DNA of 64,000 nucleotides from Phenylobacterium hankyongense (GTDB lineage: Bacteria > Pseudomonadota > Alphaproteobacteria > Caulobacterales > Caulobacteraceae), in NCBI RefSeq assembly GCF_003254505.1, contig NZ_QFYP01000001.1:3456001-3520000 (forward strand), written 5' to 3'. The position numbers were made by a program, and so were the translations under genes. A model generated the notes under the pieces. It was given only the letters and a program-made list of their open reading frames with translations. It made no database searches and was not told where the DNA came from. Positions 13,511-22,382 of this stretch are shown one piece after another (position 1 is the stretch's first letter; every line of letters starts with the position of its first letter).

Positions 13511-14586
13511 GCGGCGGCCATGGATCGGGGTCCGCGACGGCGCTTGCGGCGGCGGCGTCCGCTGCGCTCGGCCATCAGGGAGATGAGGATGCCTTCGCGC
13601 AGGCCGCGGTCGGCGACGCGCACGCGGCTGCAGGGCCAGAGCTCCTGCACGGCCTGCAGGATCGCCGCGCCAGCCAACACCAGGTCGGCGCGGTCGGGGC
13701 CGATGCACGGCTGGTCGGCCCGCTGCCTGGGATTGAGCGCCAGAAGGTGTCCGGATGCGGCGTCGCACTGGTCGCGGGTCATCCAGATGCCGTCGACGCG
13801 GCTGCGGTCGTAGCGCGGCAGCTTCAGGTGCAGGCCCGCCAGGCTGGTGATCGCCCCGGAGGTGCCGATCAGGTGGGCGCGGTCGGCGTCGAACACGTCA
13901 CGCAGCGGGTCGGCGCGTTTGAACGCGGCGATCTCGGCCTTCACCGTCTCGACCATGGTCCTGAACCAGCCGTCCGTCGCCGTCTCGCCCTCCGGAAAGC
14001 GCTCGGCCAGGGTCACCACGCCGATCGGGACGGACAGCCAGGCCCGCAGCGGCGGCGTGCCGGTGGGCGGGGCGTCCTTCAACTCCACCCAGGAGAGCTC
14101 GGTGGAGCCGCCGCCGACGTCGACCACCAGGGCCGCGTCATAAGTCCGGTCCAGCAGGTTCAGGCAGCCCGCCACCGACAGCCGCGCCTCTTCCTGGGGG
14201 CTGATGATCTGGAGGCGCAGGCCGGTCTCGTCCGCGACCCGGTCGATGAAGGTCTGGCCGTTCTCCGCCATCCGGCAGGCCTGGGTCGCGATGGCGCGCA
14301 GCCGCACCACCCGCCGGCGGCGGACCTTCTCGGCGCTGACCTTGAGCGCAGCCATGGCGCGCTCCATGGCGGGCTCGGAAAGCCGGCCGCTCTGGCCTAG
14401 CCCCTCGCCCAGCCGCACGATGCGGGAATAGGCCTCGACGACGCGGAATCCGCCGCCCTGCGGGGTGGCGATCAGCAGGCGGCAATTGTTGGTGCCCAGG
14501 TCGAGCGCCGCATAGCACGCGGGCTCGTCGGAAGATCTATCCCGGCCACGCGTATCGGCGCCGGGCGCGCTCGGCGCCTCAGTCAT
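13507..14586 (-). CDS. Ppx/GppA-family exopolyphosphatase/phosphatase
   Basis: A 359-residue member of the ASKHA-fold Ppx/GppA family, which hydrolyses polyphosphate and/or pppGpp. The two phosphate loops are seen as ALDLGTNNCRLLIA (about residue 28) and VVDVGGGSTELSW (about residue 158), with the TSGAITSLAG motif later. It is shorter than E. coli Ppx (about 510) because the C-terminal HD-like domain is missing, common in alphaproteobacteria. The basic C-terminus (GRRRRKRRRG) is notable. Upstream partner of rlmE. Which phosphate substrate it prefers cannot be read from sequence. Confidence 0.9.
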   Translation of the reverse strand: MTEAPSAPGADTRGRDRSSDEPACYAALDLGTNNCRLLIATPQGGGFRVVEAYSRIVRLGEGLGQSGRLSEPAMERAMAALKVSAEKVRRRRVVRLRAIATQACRMAENGQTFIDRVADETGLRLQIISPQEEARLSVAGCLNLLDRTYDAALVVDVGGGSTELSWVELKDAPPTGTPPLRAWLSVPIGVVTLAERFPEGETATDGWFRTMVETVKAEIAAFKRADPLRDVFDADRAHLIGTSGAITSLAGLHLKLPRYDRSRVDGIWMTRDQCDAASGHLLALNPRQRADQPCIGPDRADLVLAGAAILQAVQELWPCSRVRVADRGLREGILISLMAERSGRRRRKRRRGPRSMAAA

Positions 14587-14744
14587 GGACCGCCATCCGT
14601 CCTTCGCAGGCGGGCCCCCAGGCGCGCCTCACTTCGCAAGGACTGTAGCAAGCCCCGATGGGCGCAGGAAGCGCGGCCTTGTACGGAAGAATCTGGGCAT
14701 TACGTTCACCCCCCGGTCAGGAAAAGGGCGATAGATTCGCTGCC

Positions 14745-15074
14745 ATGGACACGCGACTCGCCAAATTCGCCATCGGCCAGGTCGTCAGACACCGCGTCTA
14801 TCCCTTCCGCGGCGTGATCTTCGACGTGGACCCCACCTTCTCGAACACCGAGGAATACTGGCTGTCGATCCCGGAACACATCCGGCCGCGCAAGGACCAG
14901 CCGTTCTACCACCTGCTGGCCGAGAACGACGAAAGCTCCTACGTGGCCTACGTCTCCGAGCAGAACCTGCTGGCCGACGACACCGGCCAGCCGGTCGGCC
15001 ATCCGCAGGCCCAGCTGCTGTTCGAGTCCTTCCGCGAGGGCCAGTACACGCTTCGGCCCCGGATCAGCCACTAG
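14745..15074 (+). CDS. hspQ: Heat shock protein HspQ
   Basis: A 109-residue hemimethylated-DNA-binding-domain protein of the YccV/HspQ family. HspQ is a specificity-enhancing factor for the Lon protease in enterobacteria and a known heat-shock protein. The characteristic core is complete: VRHRVYPFRGVIFDVDP, then PFYHLLAE, YVAYVSEQNLL and a C-terminal beta strand. ATG 14745 gives the family N-terminus MDTRLAKFAIGQ. The 158-base gap to the divergent Ppx/GppA gene must hold both promoters; CTTGTA followed after 14 bases by CATTAC is only a loose heat-shock-like match. Single gene. Confidence 0.95.
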   Translation: MDTRLAKFAIGQVVRHRVYPFRGVIFDVDPTFSNTEEYWLSIPEHIRPRKDQPFYHLLAENDESSYVAYVSEQNLLADDTGQPVGHPQAQLLFESFREGQYTLRPRISH

Positions 15075-15155
15075 GCGCAATGTTTTTCCGGGCGACGGCC
15101 CGGAAGCCGACAACTCCGAACGGAACTTCCGCGTCTACGGGGCCATTCTCGCGAG

Positions 15156-16028
15156 ATGAGCGCGGATGGCTTGACGAGCGGCCCGCCACCGGGCGCGCGG
15201 GCCGACTGGACGATCGACCAGGGCTGGGAGAACTATTCCCAGGCCGAGCACGACGTCTGGATCACCCTCTACGAGCGCCAGGCGAAGCTGCTGCCCGGCC
15301 GCGCCTGCGACCCGTTCCTCGGGGGGCTCGAGGCGCTCGACCTGCACCGCACCGGCATCCCGGACTTCGCCCGCATCAACGAGGAGCTGATGCGGCTGAC
15401 CGGCTGGACGGTGGTCGCCGTCCCCGGCCTGGTGCCGGACGAGGTGTTCTTCGACCACCTGGCCAACCGCCGCTTCCCGGCCGGCCAGTTCATCCGCAAG
15501 GCCGACCAGCTCGACTACCTGCAGGAGCCGGACATCTTCCACGACGTCTTCGGCCACGTGCCGATGCTCACCGACCCGGTGTTCGCCGACTACATGCAGG
15601 CCTATGGCGAGGGCGGGCGGCGCGCAATGGGCCTGGGCCGGCTGCACAACCTGGCGCGGCTCTACTGGTACACGGTGGAGTTCGGCCTGCTGCAGACGCC
15701 GCAGGGCCTGAGGATCTACGGCGCCGGCATCGTCTCCAGCCGCGCCGAGTCGATCTTCGCCCTCGACGACCCCTCGCCCAATCGCCTGGCATTCGACCTG
15801 GAGCGGGTGATGCGCACGCCCTACCGGATCGATGACTTCCAGCAGGTCTATTTCGTGATCCCATCGCTGCGGGCGTTGCTGGACGCGACGCTGCAGGACT
15901 TCAGCCCGATCTACGAGCGCCTGTCGCGGGCGCAGGACATCCCGATCGCCGCGGTCGAACCCGCCGACCAGGTGTTCACCCGCGGCACCCAGGCTTACGC
16001 GATTTCGCGCGCCGCAGCGGCTCAGTAG
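15156..16028 (+). CDS. phhA: Phenylalanine 4-monooxygenase
   Basis: Iron- and tetrahydropterin-dependent hydroxylase that converts phenylalanine to tyrosine. The 290-residue protein is the bacterial catalytic-domain-only form with no ACT domain. The iron ligands are seen in HDVFGHVP (two His) and in the Glu of YTVEFGL; the pterin/substrate loop FIRKADQLDYLQEPDIFHD is intact. No pterin recycling gene (phhB) is adjacent. The stop overlaps the end of the converging tamB gene by 7 bases. Confidence 0.97.
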   Translation: MSADGLTSGPPPGARADWTIDQGWENYSQAEHDVWITLYERQAKLLPGRACDPFLGGLEALDLHRTGIPDFARINEELMRLTGWTVVAVPGLVPDEVFFDHLANRRFPAGQFIRKADQLDYLQEPDIFHDVFGHVPMLTDPVFADYMQAYGEGGRRAMGLGRLHNLARLYWYTVEFGLLQTPQGLRIYGAGIVSSRAESIFALDDPSPNRLAFDLERVMRTPYRIDDFQQVYFVIPSLRALLDATLQDFSPIYERLSRAQDIPIAAVEPADQVFTRGTQAYAISRAAAAQ

Positions 16029-19000
16029 TCCCGCCGCCAACGCACCGCCAGGCGCGCGCCGCTCTGCCCGGCCAGCCGCGACAGGATTGACAGGTTGCGC
16101 CGGACCCGCCACTCGACCTGAGCCATGGGCCCTTCCCGCCCGCCGCCGGTGAGTTCCAGATAGACGTTGTCAGTCAAGTACTTGCCGCCCGACACCGTCA
16201 CGCCCGAGGCGTCGCCGCCGCCCAGCGCCAGGCGATCGAGGCCGGCGAAGGTCCGCAGGTTGCCGATGATGTCGAGGCCGCCGCCGCGCGCCAGGGCCGA
16301 GAGCCCCGAGGCCAACTGCGCCGCCTCCAGCGGCGACAGCTGCGAGGCGGAGCGCCCGAACAGCACCTGCGCCAGCACCTCGTCGTTGGGCAGGCTGGGC
16401 GTCGAGGTCAGCGTGATCTCCGGCTTGGCCGCCGTGCCGCGGATCCGCACGCCGGCGGTCAATGTCGGGTCGTCGCGGGTGGCGGTGAGGTCCAGCCGGA
16501 TGTCCTGGGCGTGGGTCGACAGGTAGACCACGCTGGTGGTGTCGAACGTGAACCGCTTGCCGGCGAAGTCGTAGTCGCCACGCACCACCCGCGCTGTCCC
16601 GGACAGCGCCGGGTTGGCGGTCGTGCCGCCCACGTGGGCGTCCAGCGACAGCTCCACGTCGAGCCCTCGCCCGCGCAGGAACACCCCTCGCGGCGCCTTC
16701 AGCGTCACGTCCAGCGCCCAGCCGTCGCCCCGGCGCGTCGGCGGCAGCAGCGAGACGGCCAGATCCGGCGGGCGGTTTTTCTCGACCACGTCCATCTCCA
16801 CCACACCGGACGGCGTCGGCAGGTTGGGCGCGATGTCGGCCCGCTCGATGGTCAGGGCGCCCGACAGCCGGACCTTGCCGTCGGCGGCCCGCGCGATGGT
16901 CGCCTGCCCGCTGGCCGAGGCGGTGGCCTGCTCATTGTCGATCAGCCGAAAGCCCTTCAGGTCGAGCCGGAAGCTGGAGACGCCTTCGCGCAACAGGCTG
17001 ATGCGGCCGGCGCCCGCGACCGATCCGCCATGGCCATCGACGCCGCTCGCCTGGGTGACGTTCACCGCGTTCTGCGCAAAGCCGGCCTGCAGCGCGACGT
17101 TGCGCAGCGACAGGCCCGTCGCCCCGTCGTCGAAGCGGCCGTCCGCCACCGCGATCTGGCCGGTGGCGCTGGGGTCCGCCAGCGTCCCGCCGAGCGTCCC
17201 CTGGGTGCTGACCCGTCCCGAAAGGCTGCGTTCGCCGCCGATCAGCAGGTCCCAAAGCGGCCGCACCTCGCCCTCGGCGGAGAACCGGCCCTGCATCGGC
17301 CGTTGGCGGGCGATCGCCACGCGGAACGGCGAGGCCGAGGCCTCGGTCGGCAGCACCAGGTTGACGTTGGCGCGCAGGCCCTGGCTGTTGCCGGCGCTGG
17401 CGTCGAGGGTCAGCGCGGTGTCCGCCAGCCGGCCGTGGACCACGCCGTCGATGCCCGAGGCCGCCGGCGCGCCGCGGCCGCGCGCGCCCGCCAGCCTGGC
17501 TTCCATCGTGCCGTCGAGACGGCCGTTTTGCCCTTGCAGGGACAGCGTCGCGTCCATCTGGCCGTCGAGGTCCTCGTCCACCATCCGCAGGCCGAATCCG
17601 GCGACCTGCGCCTGCACCGTGGCGGCCGCATCGGTGAGCCGCCCGTCGACGCTGATCCGGCCGCCGTCGGAAGCGGCGAGGCGCAGCCGCGCGCTGCGCT
17701 CCGGGCCGCCGAAGCGGAAGCTGGCCGTCTCGGTGGTGTGCACATCCCGACCGCCCAGTTGGCCGCGGCCGTCGAAGGTGGCGGCGTAGCCCGGCTGGGC
17801 CTCGGCGAGCACGCCGCGGCCATCGAGGCTCCACTTGCCCGCGCCCGAGACCCCCTGCGCCTGGACGACGTAGGGCAGTCTCGCCAGCGGTCCGTCGGCG
17901 GTGACGCGGGCGGACGCGAGGGTCACCGTCGAGCCCGGCAGCCGCGCGTTCTCGCCGGCCAGGCTGAGCGTGGCGCGCGGCCCGCCCGGCGCGTCGACGA
18001 TCCGCGCGGTTCCGGCGACGCGGCCGGCGTCCAGGAAGGCGCCGCGGGTCAAGGCGAGCGTCAGGTCCGCCGCCGAGGGCGTGCGCCGGCGCAGGGACAG
18101 CGCGCCCGCGGCCTTCAGCCCGCCGGCGTCGACGGAAAGCTCCGTGAGATCGACGCCGCCCTGCGGGAAGCGGAAGGCGGAACGGCCGCGCGCCGGGCCA
18201 TAGGCGCTGTCGGCGGTGACCGCGATCAGGCCGCTGGAGCCGTCAGGGAGCCGCAGGAAGCTCAGGGTGACGTGGGCGTTCTTCAGCGGCAGGCGCGGCA
18301 GGTCGACGGCGTCCAGGTCGGCCAGCAGGTCGGCCCGCGGCGCGCCGAGTGTGCCCGTGATGGCTCCGGAGCCCTTGGCGTGGCCGGCGATCTCCACCGG
18401 CCCGGCGCGGAACGGCCCGGTGGCGCTCCAGTCGAGCTTGAACGTCAGCCCGCCGTTCGGCGCCAGCACGCCGGCGGTGGAGGCCTTCAACGCAGCGCCG
18501 AAGAGCACGGCGCTCGCCACCGACACACGGCGGTCCTGCAGATTGGCCTGCATCTTCAGCTGCGGCCGCGCGCCGAGCAGCCGGTCGAGCTCGGCGTAGC
18601 CGGTGGCGAATTTCTGGCCTTGGGCGTTGACGCTGAAGGTCCAGGGCTTGCCGGCGCTCGCCTGCCCCGCCGACCAGGCGCCGCTTGCCGACCCCGCCGC
18701 ACCGGCCCGCGCCGCGGCGAGGTTCGACAGGTCCGCCCGTCCCTTGAAGGTCAGGCCGCCGAGCAGGCCGCGGCCGCCGGTCGCCTGCAGCTTCAGCCCC
18801 TTGCCGACCACGTCGAGCTTGTTCAGAGCCAGCCGCCCGTCGGCCAGCCGCGCGGCGTCGAAGCTGGCCCGCGGCGCCCCGCCCAGCACCGCGGCGATCC
18901 AGCCCGCGCCCCGGCCGCCGCTGGCGGCCAGCCGTCCCCTGAGCGTGGTGACGCCGGAATGCTGGGTCAGCTCCAGCGGCCCGGCGACCTGCGCCAGTCC

Positions 19001-20188
19001 GTAGCCGCCCATGGCCAGCTGCGTGACGTTGGCCGAACCGGCGAACCGCCAGCCCGCGGCCTCCCCGCCCGTCAGCACGCCCGCCACCCGCGCCGGCCCC
19101 ATCGACGGCCCGCCGGTGATCCGCGACAGGGCGTTGCTGGCGGCGGCGATCGTCGCTCCCTGCGGCCCCAGCCGGCGCTCGCCGAGATCGCCCAGGCCCT
19201 GCGCCCTGACGCTGAGGTTCTCCGCGCGCGCCTGGACGTCCAGGGCATAGAGGTTCGACGCCGACTTCCGCCCGGTGATCGAGAAATCCGCCTGCGGACC
19301 GAACCGACGGGCGTAGGGCGCGGTCAGGGTCGAGGCGGTCAGCAGCACGCGGCCGCTGGCCTGCCCGCCGGCGCGGGTCCAGGCGCCCGAAGCCTTCAGC
19401 GGCTCGGTGGTTCCTGACGCAGCGAGCGCAGTGAAATGGCCGGTCGACAGGAACCCGCCCGCCGCCACCTTGAGCACGAACGGCTGCTTCGACGACAGGC
19501 CGAGCGCGCCGGCCAGCGCCCCGCCCTGCGCCTCCACCCCGTCGGCCAGAACCACCAGCGGACGGGTCTTGGCGACGTCGAAGTCGACGTTCAGGTGGTC
19601 GCCGGGATGCAGCACGCTCGACGCTCGCACCTTTCCGCGCTGGCCGCCGCGCCGCTGGACGTCGAGGGTCAGGTCGACGTCGTAGACGCCGCGCTCGAAG
19701 CTGAACGCCGGCAGCATCTCGAGGCGGCCCCGGGCGCGGTCGATCTCGAAGGACACCGGCAGGCCGGTATCCTTGGTCTTCGCCGTCAGCGTCGGCCGGC
19801 GCAGCACGTGGACGGCGCGGACGTCGATCTCGTCGGCGTGGAACTTGCGCCGGAACAGGTCGATCAGCCGCCAGGTCATGTGCAGGTCGTCGGCCTGCAG
19901 CCAGACGCCCTTCTCGTCTCGGACGGTCAGCTTGCGGATGGTGAAGTCATGCCAGACGTCGCCGGCCAGGCCCTCGATCTTCAGCCGCCCGAAGCGGCCG
20001 ATCTTCAGCCCGTCGGTGCGCGCCTCGATGAGCACGCGCGCCTGGGGCAGCAGCACGCCGTAGCGGGTGACCGCCAGCAGGCCGGCCAGCAGCACCAGCA
20101 GCGCCAGGCAGACCGCGACGATGGTCTTCGGGATCGCCGAGCCCTTCAGCGCCGCGGGCGGCGCGGGCGTGTCGTCGGGGGCGGTCAA
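16022..20188 (-). CDS. tamB: Translocation and assembly module TamB-like protein
   Basis: A 1388-residue AsmA-like envelope protein. One N-terminal transmembrane anchor (about residues 18-42, IPKTIVAVCLALLVLLAG) is followed by long, repetitive beta-strand-rich sequence, which in this family forms a hydrophobic groove across the periplasm, and by the conserved C-terminal DUF490 region with LSGTARVVRGDYDFAGKRF and SLPNDEVLAQVLFGRS. TamB works with TamA in outer-membrane protein insertion and in lipid transport. Its start overlaps the tamA stop by 4 bases (ATGA), so the pair is translationally coupled. Confidence 0.95.
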   Translation of the reverse strand: MTAPDDTPAPPAALKGSAIPKTIVAVCLALLVLLAGLLAVTRYGVLLPQARVLIEARTDGLKIGRFGRLKIEGLAGDVWHDFTIRKLTVRDEKGVWLQADDLHMTWRLIDLFRRKFHADEIDVRAVHVLRRPTLTAKTKDTGLPVSFEIDRARGRLEMLPAFSFERGVYDVDLTLDVQRRGGQRGKVRASSVLHPGDHLNVDFDVAKTRPLVVLADGVEAQGGALAGALGLSSKQPFVLKVAAGGFLSTGHFTALAASGTTEPLKASGAWTRAGGQASGRVLLTASTLTAPYARRFGPQADFSITGRKSASNLYALDVQARAENLSVRAQGLGDLGERRLGPQGATIAAASNALSRITGGPSMGPARVAGVLTGGEAAGWRFAGSANVTQLAMGGYGLAQVAGPLELTQHSGVTTLRGRLAASGGRGAGWIAAVLGGAPRASFDAARLADGRLALNKLDVVGKGLKLQATGGRGLLGGLTFKGRADLSNLAAARAGAAGSASGAWSAGQASAGKPWTFSVNAQGQKFATGYAELDRLLGARPQLKMQANLQDRRVSVASAVLFGAALKASTAGVLAPNGGLTFKLDWSATGPFRAGPVEIAGHAKGSGAITGTLGAPRADLLADLDAVDLPRLPLKNAHVTLSFLRLPDGSSGLIAVTADSAYGPARGRSAFRFPQGGVDLTELSVDAGGLKAAGALSLRRRTPSAADLTLALTRGAFLDAGRVAGTARIVDAPGGPRATLSLAGENARLPGSTVTLASARVTADGPLARLPYVVQAQGVSGAGKWSLDGRGVLAEAQPGYAATFDGRGQLGGRDVHTTETASFRFGGPERSARLRLAASDGGRISVDGRLTDAAATVQAQVAGFGLRMVDEDLDGQMDATLSLQGQNGRLDGTMEARLAGARGRGAPAASGIDGVVHGRLADTALTLDASAGNSQGLRANVNLVLPTEASASPFRVAIARQRPMQGRFSAEGEVRPLWDLLIGGERSLSGRVSTQGTLGGTLADPSATGQIAVADGRFDDGATGLSLRNVALQAGFAQNAVNVTQASGVDGHGGSVAGAGRISLLREGVSSFRLDLKGFRLIDNEQATASASGQATIARAADGKVRLSGALTIERADIAPNLPTPSGVVEMDVVEKNRPPDLAVSLLPPTRRGDGWALDVTLKAPRGVFLRGRGLDVELSLDAHVGGTTANPALSGTARVVRGDYDFAGKRFTFDTTSVVYLSTHAQDIRLDLTATRDDPTLTAGVRIRGTAAKPEITLTSTPSLPNDEVLAQVLFGRSASQLSPLEAAQLASGLSALARGGGLDIIGNLRTFAGLDRLALGGGDASGVTVSGGKYLTDNVYLELTGGGREGPMAQVEWRVRRNLSILSRLAGQSGARLAVRWRRDY

Positions 20189-21975
20189 AAGCTCTGCCCG
20201 ATGCTGACGTAGATCTGGATCGGCGGGTCGCCCTGCTGCGGGTTGAGCGGCGTGGCCACGTCGACCCGGATCGGACCGAAGCCCAGATTATAGCGCACGC
20301 CGACGCCGGCCCCGACGCTGAGATTGCCCGGTCCCGGGAACTTGTCGGTGCCCACCGAACCGGCGTCGACAAAGGCCACCACGCCCCACTTGCGGGTGAG
20401 CTCGTGACGGATCTCGGCCGACATCTCCAGCAGGGAGACGCCGCCCTGCGGGGTGTTGTCGGCCAGCCGCGGCCCCACCGCCTGGTAGGAGTAGCCGCGC
20501 ACCGAACCCCCGCCGCCGGCGTAGAAGCGCCGCGACGCCGGGACGTCCGCCGTGGTGGCGTCGACGATGCTGCCCACGTGGACGCGGGCCGCCAGCACCG
20601 TCCGCGCCTGGGCGCCGATCGGCAGGTAGTAAGAGCCCTGCGCCTGCATTTTCACGTAGGGCAGCACCCCCTGCCCGAGCAGCACCGTGGGCTCGGCGCG
20701 GGCGCTGACCCGCCAGCCGCGCTTGGGGTTCAGGGGATCGTCGGAGCGGTCGAGCGCCAGGTCGGCCAGCGTGCCGAGGGCGAAGATGTCGCGACCCAGG
20801 GGCGTCAGCGAGCCGATGCGGATCTCGTCGGTGCGGCTGAAGTCGGCGGAGGCGCCGAAGGTCAGGTAGGAGGTCTTGCCGAACCGCCGCTGGAGGTCTG
20901 CGCGCACCCCGACGCCGGTCTCGTCATAGGCGTCGGTGCTGGTCTTGTAGACCGCCGCGGTGCTGGTGAGCGTCTGCGCGGGCTTGCGCCAGTGCGGCAG
21001 GGTGAGCGTGACCCCCACCCGGCTGTCGACGTTGGAGAGGCGGCCGAGCAGCGCCAGGGTGTCGGCGCGGCCCAGCAGGTTGTAGCGGGTCCAGCGCGCG
21101 TCGAGGCCGAGGCCCTCGGTGGTCCCGTAGCTGGCGCCCAGTTCAACGGTCCGGCGCTTGCGTTCGGAAAGGCTGACCACCACCGGTCGCAGCCCGTCCG
21201 GCGTGGTCTTGTCGGCCGGCGCGAGCGCCACCGTGACGGAGTCGTAGACGCCCGCGTCCAGCAGCCGGCGCTCGAGCTCGGCCACCGCCTCGGGGTCGTA
21301 GGGCTGGCCGATCTTCCAGGGCGCCAGGCCCTGCAGCCAATGGGCGTCGGTCCTTCCCTTGGTGACCAGCTCCAGCCCGTCGAGGCGGACGAGCCGGCCC
21401 GCCGCCAGACGGTAGGTCGGGCGCACGGTGCGGTCGGCATGGTCGACGACCACCTCGCGCGGACTGGCGCTGGCGTCGGCGTAGCCGTGCTTCTGCACCG
21501 CCGCGACGGCGCGGCCCTCGGCGCTGACCACCTCCGCCGCGCGGCCGGGCCGGCCCGCCAGCGGACCGAGCGCCGAACCCGCCGCCTGCGCGGCGGCCGG
21601 GTCCGGGGCCGAACCGTCCCAGGTGATGGCGGGCGCGGCGATGACGAAGCGGGGACCGGGGGTGATCCGCACCACGGGGCGCGGCGCATCCCCCTCGCCG
21701 ACGTCCGGCTCCACCACATAGGCGTAGTAGCCTTCCGAACGGAGCACGGCGATCGCCGCCTCTGCGGCGGCGGTGGCGCGGCGGCGGGCTTCGAAGCGGT
21801 TCTGGATGGGACGGTCGGTCTCGCCGACGGCGCCGATGATCGCAGTGTGCAGATCCGGATCGAGGGCGCCTTCGACGACGGCGCGCGGCTGCGCGGCGGA
21901 CGCCGGCGCTGCGACAGCCTGGACGCCCAGGGCCGCTGTGGCGGCGACGGCGTAGACCAGTCGACCCAAGCGCAA
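20185..21975 (-). CDS. tamA: TamA-like outer-membrane assembly factor (BamA/Omp85 superfamily)
   Basis: A 596-residue Omp85-family protein with a signal peptide (RLVYAVAATAALGVQAVAAP), three POTRA-type domains to about residue 260, and a 16-stranded barrel. The conserved barrel motif is visible as RRFYAGGGGSVRGYSYQAVGP (about residues 480-500), and the last strand ends IQIYVSIGQSF with the terminal Phe used for outer-membrane targeting. First gene of the tamA-tamB pair. The start follows the 407-base intergenic region shared with the divergent GH16 gene. Confidence 0.94.
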   Translation of the reverse strand: MRLGRLVYAVAATAALGVQAVAAPASAAQPRAVVEGALDPDLHTAIIGAVGETDRPIQNRFEARRRATAAAEAAIAVLRSEGYYAYVVEPDVGEGDAPRPVVRITPGPRFVIAAPAITWDGSAPDPAAAQAAGSALGPLAGRPGRAAEVVSAEGRAVAAVQKHGYADASASPREVVVDHADRTVRPTYRLAAGRLVRLDGLELVTKGRTDAHWLQGLAPWKIGQPYDPEAVAELERRLLDAGVYDSVTVALAPADKTTPDGLRPVVVSLSERKRRTVELGASYGTTEGLGLDARWTRYNLLGRADTLALLGRLSNVDSRVGVTLTLPHWRKPAQTLTSTAAVYKTSTDAYDETGVGVRADLQRRFGKTSYLTFGASADFSRTDEIRIGSLTPLGRDIFALGTLADLALDRSDDPLNPKRGWRVSARAEPTVLLGQGVLPYVKMQAQGSYYLPIGAQARTVLAARVHVGSIVDATTADVPASRRFYAGGGGSVRGYSYQAVGPRLADNTPQGGVSLLEMSAEIRHELTRKWGVVAFVDAGSVGTDKFPGPGNLSVGAGVGVRYNLGFGPIRVDVATPLNPQQGDPPIQIYVSIGQSF

Positions 21976-22382
21976 GAATCCTCAGCGGCCCCGGGTTTCG
22001 GGTGTAGCGGCGCCCGCCAGTGCTGTCACGCACCCGCTCCGGGCGAGTCGGTCATTGAGTTTGCATCGGTTCTTTCGTGCGGCGATTTGCGCCGGCGCCT
22101 CAGAACACATCAGGCCTTAAGAAGCATTCGACAAGTAAACAAGCTTGGCAACAGCGGGACACGCCCCATACATTCGGTCGAGAATGTGGCATTGCCAGCG
22201 CATTTCGACGATCTGGCCATCAAAAATCGCTATCCACTTAAAAGTGCAAGCTTAGCAATAATCTATAGTTGCTGGCCTGAAACGGCTCATCTAAGGCGCT
22301 GACACAGGGGGAGCGCCGTGCGGCCTCAGGGCCGCCCGTCTGACTTCAATCACAACGTGTCAAAACCGACGGGGGTTTCACC
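21976..22382. other. 407-base intergenic region between divergent tamA and the GH16 gene
   Basis: Noticeably more AT-rich than its surroundings, especially 22100-22280. It must carry the promoters of both genes. A TATAGT hexamer at 22264-22269 could be a -10 element for the GH16 gene, but no good -35 lies at the proper distance. A short inverted repeat CACTT-AA-AAGTG is at 22235-22246. No convincing coding frame, RNA gene or riboswitch fold was found. Confidence 0.45.

Noticed and set aside
14650..14744. Sigma-32 promoter of hspQ
   Set aside because: CTTGTA and CATTAC are at a possible distance, but the -10 does not fit the CCCCAT-type consensus, so it is not listed as a feature.
16511..19417. 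Open frame of 968 codons antisense to tamB
   Set aside because: Arg/Gly/Ala-rich low-complexity translation with no recognised domain; tamB on the other strand is a coherent protein.
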